The notes under the pieces are model-generated. The model was given only the letters and a program-made list of their open reading frames with translations, did no database searches and was not told where the DNA came from. From positions 2,888,001 to 2,952,000 of the forward strand of contig CP051232.1 of NCBI GenBank assembly GCA_017792445.1: a DNA stretch of 64,000 bases. Reading direction: 5' to 3'. The translations under genes and the position numbers were made by a program. Shown in pieces: positions 62,354-64,000 of this stretch (within the stretch, counting starts at the first letter, position 1; each line of letters opens with the position of its first letter). This DNA comes from Maritimibacter sp. GTDB lineage: Bacteria > Pseudomonadota > Alphaproteobacteria > Rhodobacterales > Rhodobacteraceae.

Positions 62354-64000
62354 ATGACCCAGGACCAGATCATCCTTTTCGCCCTGTTCATCGCCGTCTT
62401 CGGGCTGCTGCTTTGGGGGCGGTTTCGCTATGACCTCGTGGCCTTCGGGGCGCTGATGCTGGGTGTGGTGCTGGGCGTGGTGCCGACCGAGGCCGCGTTC
62501 TCGGGGTTCGGGCATCCGGCGACGCTGATCGTGGCGCTGGTGCTGGTGGTCTCGGCCGGGCTGGTGCGGTCGGGCGCGGTCTACCTGATCACCCGGACGC
62601 TGGTCGACAGCAGCCGGGCGCTGGGCGCGCATATCGCTATCATGGGCGGCGTGGGCGGCGTGCTGTCGGCGTTCATGAACAACGTGGCGGCGCTGGCGCT
62701 GCTGATGCCGGTGGACATCCAGACCGCGCGCAAGGCGGGCCGGGCGCCGGGGCTGACGCTGATGCCGCTGTCCTTCGCCACCATCCTTGGCGGCATGGCG
62801 ACGCTGATCGGCACGCCGCCCAACATCATCATCGCTTCGATCCGCGCCGAGTCGCTGGGCGAGAGCTTCCGGATGTTCGACTTCGCCCCCGTGGGCGGCA
62901 TCACCGCGCTGGTGGGCCTGGCGTTCGTCGCGCTGGTGGGCTGGCGGCTGATCCCGCAGGCGGCGGCCAGCACCTCGGACAGCGCGATGGACGATGCGGC
63001 CTACGTGGCCGAACTGACGGTGCCCGCGGATGCGAAGCAGGTGGGTCAGCGGCTGGATCAGCTGGCGGACGAGGCAGAGAAGGCCGGTGTCGTGATCCTT
63101 GGGCTGGTGCGCGGCGGCGAGCGTTTGCAGGGCAAGCGGCGGGACATGGTGATCGAGCCGCTGGACGCGCTGGTGCTGCAGGCGACGCCGCAGGCGCTGG
63201 ACGAATTCCGTGCGGCGCTGTCGCTGCGGTTCGCCGAGCCCAAGCGCGAGAAATACCTGTTCGACGAAAGCGAGGGCGTGTCGAAGATCGAGGTGGTGGT
63301 GCCGCAGGACGCCCGCATCGCCGGCAGCAGCGCGCGGGCCGTCGGGCTGAACTGGCGGCGGCGCTCGATCCTGCTGGGCATCTCGCGCAAGGGCGGCACG
63401 GTCGAGGGGCAGGTCCGGCGAGAACGGATCCGGGCGGGCGACATCCTGCTGTTGCTGGTCCCCGAGGGCGAGGAGGCCGAGGTCGTGGAATGGCTGGGCT
63501 GCCTGCCGTTGGCCGAACGCGGCCTGTCGGTGACGCAGGACAGCAAGACATGGCTTGCCATCGGCATGTTCGGGGCGGCGGTGGCGGCGGCATCTTTCGG
63601 GCTGATCTACCTTCCGGTGGCGCTGGGGCTGGTCGTCGTGGGCTATGTGCTGACGCGCATCGTGCCGATCTCGGAGGTCTACACCCATATCGAGTGGCCG
63701 GTGGTGGTGCTGCTTGGCTCGATGATCCCCCTGGGCTCGGCGCTGGAGACCTCGGGCGGGACCGAGCTGATCGCGGGCGCGCTGGTGGGATTGACCGAGG
63801 GGCTGCCGGCCTGGGCGATCCTGACGGTGCTGATGGTGGTGACGATGACCTTGTCGGACGTGCTGAACAACACCGCGACCGCCATCGTCGCGGCGCCGGT
63901 GGGCATCCGCATGGCGCAGTCGCTGGACGTGAACCCGGACCCGTTCCTGATGGCCGTCGCGGTCGCGGCGTCCTGCGCCTTCCTCACGCCCATCGGGCAC
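62354..64000 (+). CDS. SLC13-type anion transporter with TrkA-C domains (3' end cut off)
   Basis: The ATG at 62354 opens a frame that runs to the end of the window without a stop (549 residues visible). N-terminal helices contain GVLSAFMNNVAALALLMPV and TLIGTPPNIIIA, the substrate and sodium site motifs of the divalent-anion:Na+ symporter family. A soluble insert (about residues 215-395) looks like two TrkA-C domains (RAGDILLLLVPEG ends the second). The C-terminal transport half has MTLSDVLNNTATAIVAAPVG. Sulfate or dicarboxylate is the likely substrate, not determinable here. Confidence 0.88.
   Translation, partial: MTQDQIILFALFIAVFGLLLWGRFRYDLVAFGALMLGVVLGVVPTEAAFSGFGHPATLIVALVLVVSAGLVRSGAVYLITRTLVDSSRALGAHIAIMGGVGGVLSAFMNNVAALALLMPVDIQTARKAGRAPGLTLMPLSFATILGGMATLIGTPPNIIIASIRAESLGESFRMFDFAPVGGITALVGLAFVALVGWRLIPQAAASTSDSAMDDAAYVAELTVPADAKQVGQRLDQLADEAEKAGVVILGLVRGGERLQGKRRDMVIEPLDALVLQATPQALDEFRAALSLRFAEPKREKYLFDESEGVSKIEVVVPQDARIAGSSARAVGLNWRRRSILLGISRKGGTVEGQVRRERIRAGDILLLLVPEGEEAEVVEWLGCLPLAERGLSVTQDSKTWLAIGMFGAAVAAASFGLIYLPVALGLVVVGYVLTRIVPISEVYTHIEWPVVVLLGSMIPLGSALETSGGTELIAGALVGLTEGLPAWAILTVLMVVTMTLSDVLNNTATAIVAAPVGIRMAQSLDVNPDPFLMAVAVAASCAFLTPIGH

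Overview
The window is a 64-kb piece of high-GC alphaproteobacterial chromosome, most likely from the Rhodobacteraceae (Roseobacter-like). The evidence is gene content: a DddL-type DMSP lyase cupin, a monomeric NADP isocitrate dehydrogenase, a fused OppDF ATPase, a TPR-sulfotransferase, a YcjX/YcjF pair, and a dispersed intergenic repeat with a GGGGGC...GCCCCC hairpin. I see no rRNA, tRNA, CRISPR, prophage or insertion sequence. Genes are densely packed, often overlapping by ATGA, and both strands are used.

Layout. 1-16.5 kb is mostly housekeeping: dddL (5'-truncated by the window edge), GNAT-pepF, asd, map, an argP/argO-type amino-acid exporter pair, a DMT exporter, ycjX-GNAT-ycjF, a 15-copy 10-bp minisatellite, ileS, a BKACE enzyme and ychF. 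17.2-30.4 kb is a phosphonate island: phnC-phnD-phnE-phnE-acetyltransferase (import) on the minus strand, a lone phnM-like gene on the plus strand, and phnF-G-H-I-J-K-L-M plus a TIM-barrel gene on the minus strand. 30.7-37.8 kb has a zinc-ribbon metallopeptidase, a lipoprotein, icd, a Gfo/Idh/MocA oxidoreductase, and a pyridoxal-kinase-like gene paired with a TIM-barrel/methylglyoxal-synthase fusion. 38.2-43.7 kb is an oligopeptide importer, oppA-B-C-DF. 43.8-50.3 kb has a META-domain protein, cysK, a TPR-sulfotransferase, dtd, a PfkB kinase and a polytopic membrane protein. 50.4-58.8 kb holds an envelope or tellurite-stress neighbourhood: a zinc-ribbon membrane protein, SPFH-GYF, a globin, a DUF2927 lipoprotein, TelA, XpaC-like, a small membrane protein and TerC. 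The end carries rluB, an AI-2E-family protein, tadA, a DUF2267-like protein and a truncated SLC13-type transporter.

The most striking observation is in the C-P lyase operon. Its PhnJ is full length, in frame and clearly homologous to PhnJ. However, it keeps only one of the four cysteines that in E. coli PhnJ hold the Fe-S cluster and supply the thiyl radical (CxxC...CxxxxxC in the C-terminal part). The Gly that corresponds to E. coli Gly32 and the PhnI zinc-site histidines are retained. The operon also lacks phnN and phnP, carries a TIM-barrel sugar-isomerase-like gene, and has a second phnM paralogue nearby. A perfect Pho box (two CTGTCAT heptamers, N4 spacing) precedes phnF. An 11-bp element shared by the phnF and phnC upstream regions may be the PhnF operator. 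Together this suggests a phosphate-regulated, selected variant of the C-P lyase machine whose chemistry may differ from the known radical C-P cleavage.

Other points worth attention are a TIM-barrel/methylglyoxal-synthase fusion beside a B6-kinase-like gene, a possible small RNA upstream of the Gfo/Idh/MocA gene, mutually exclusive hairpins over the cysK ribosome-binding site, and the 10-bp minisatellite upstream of ileS.
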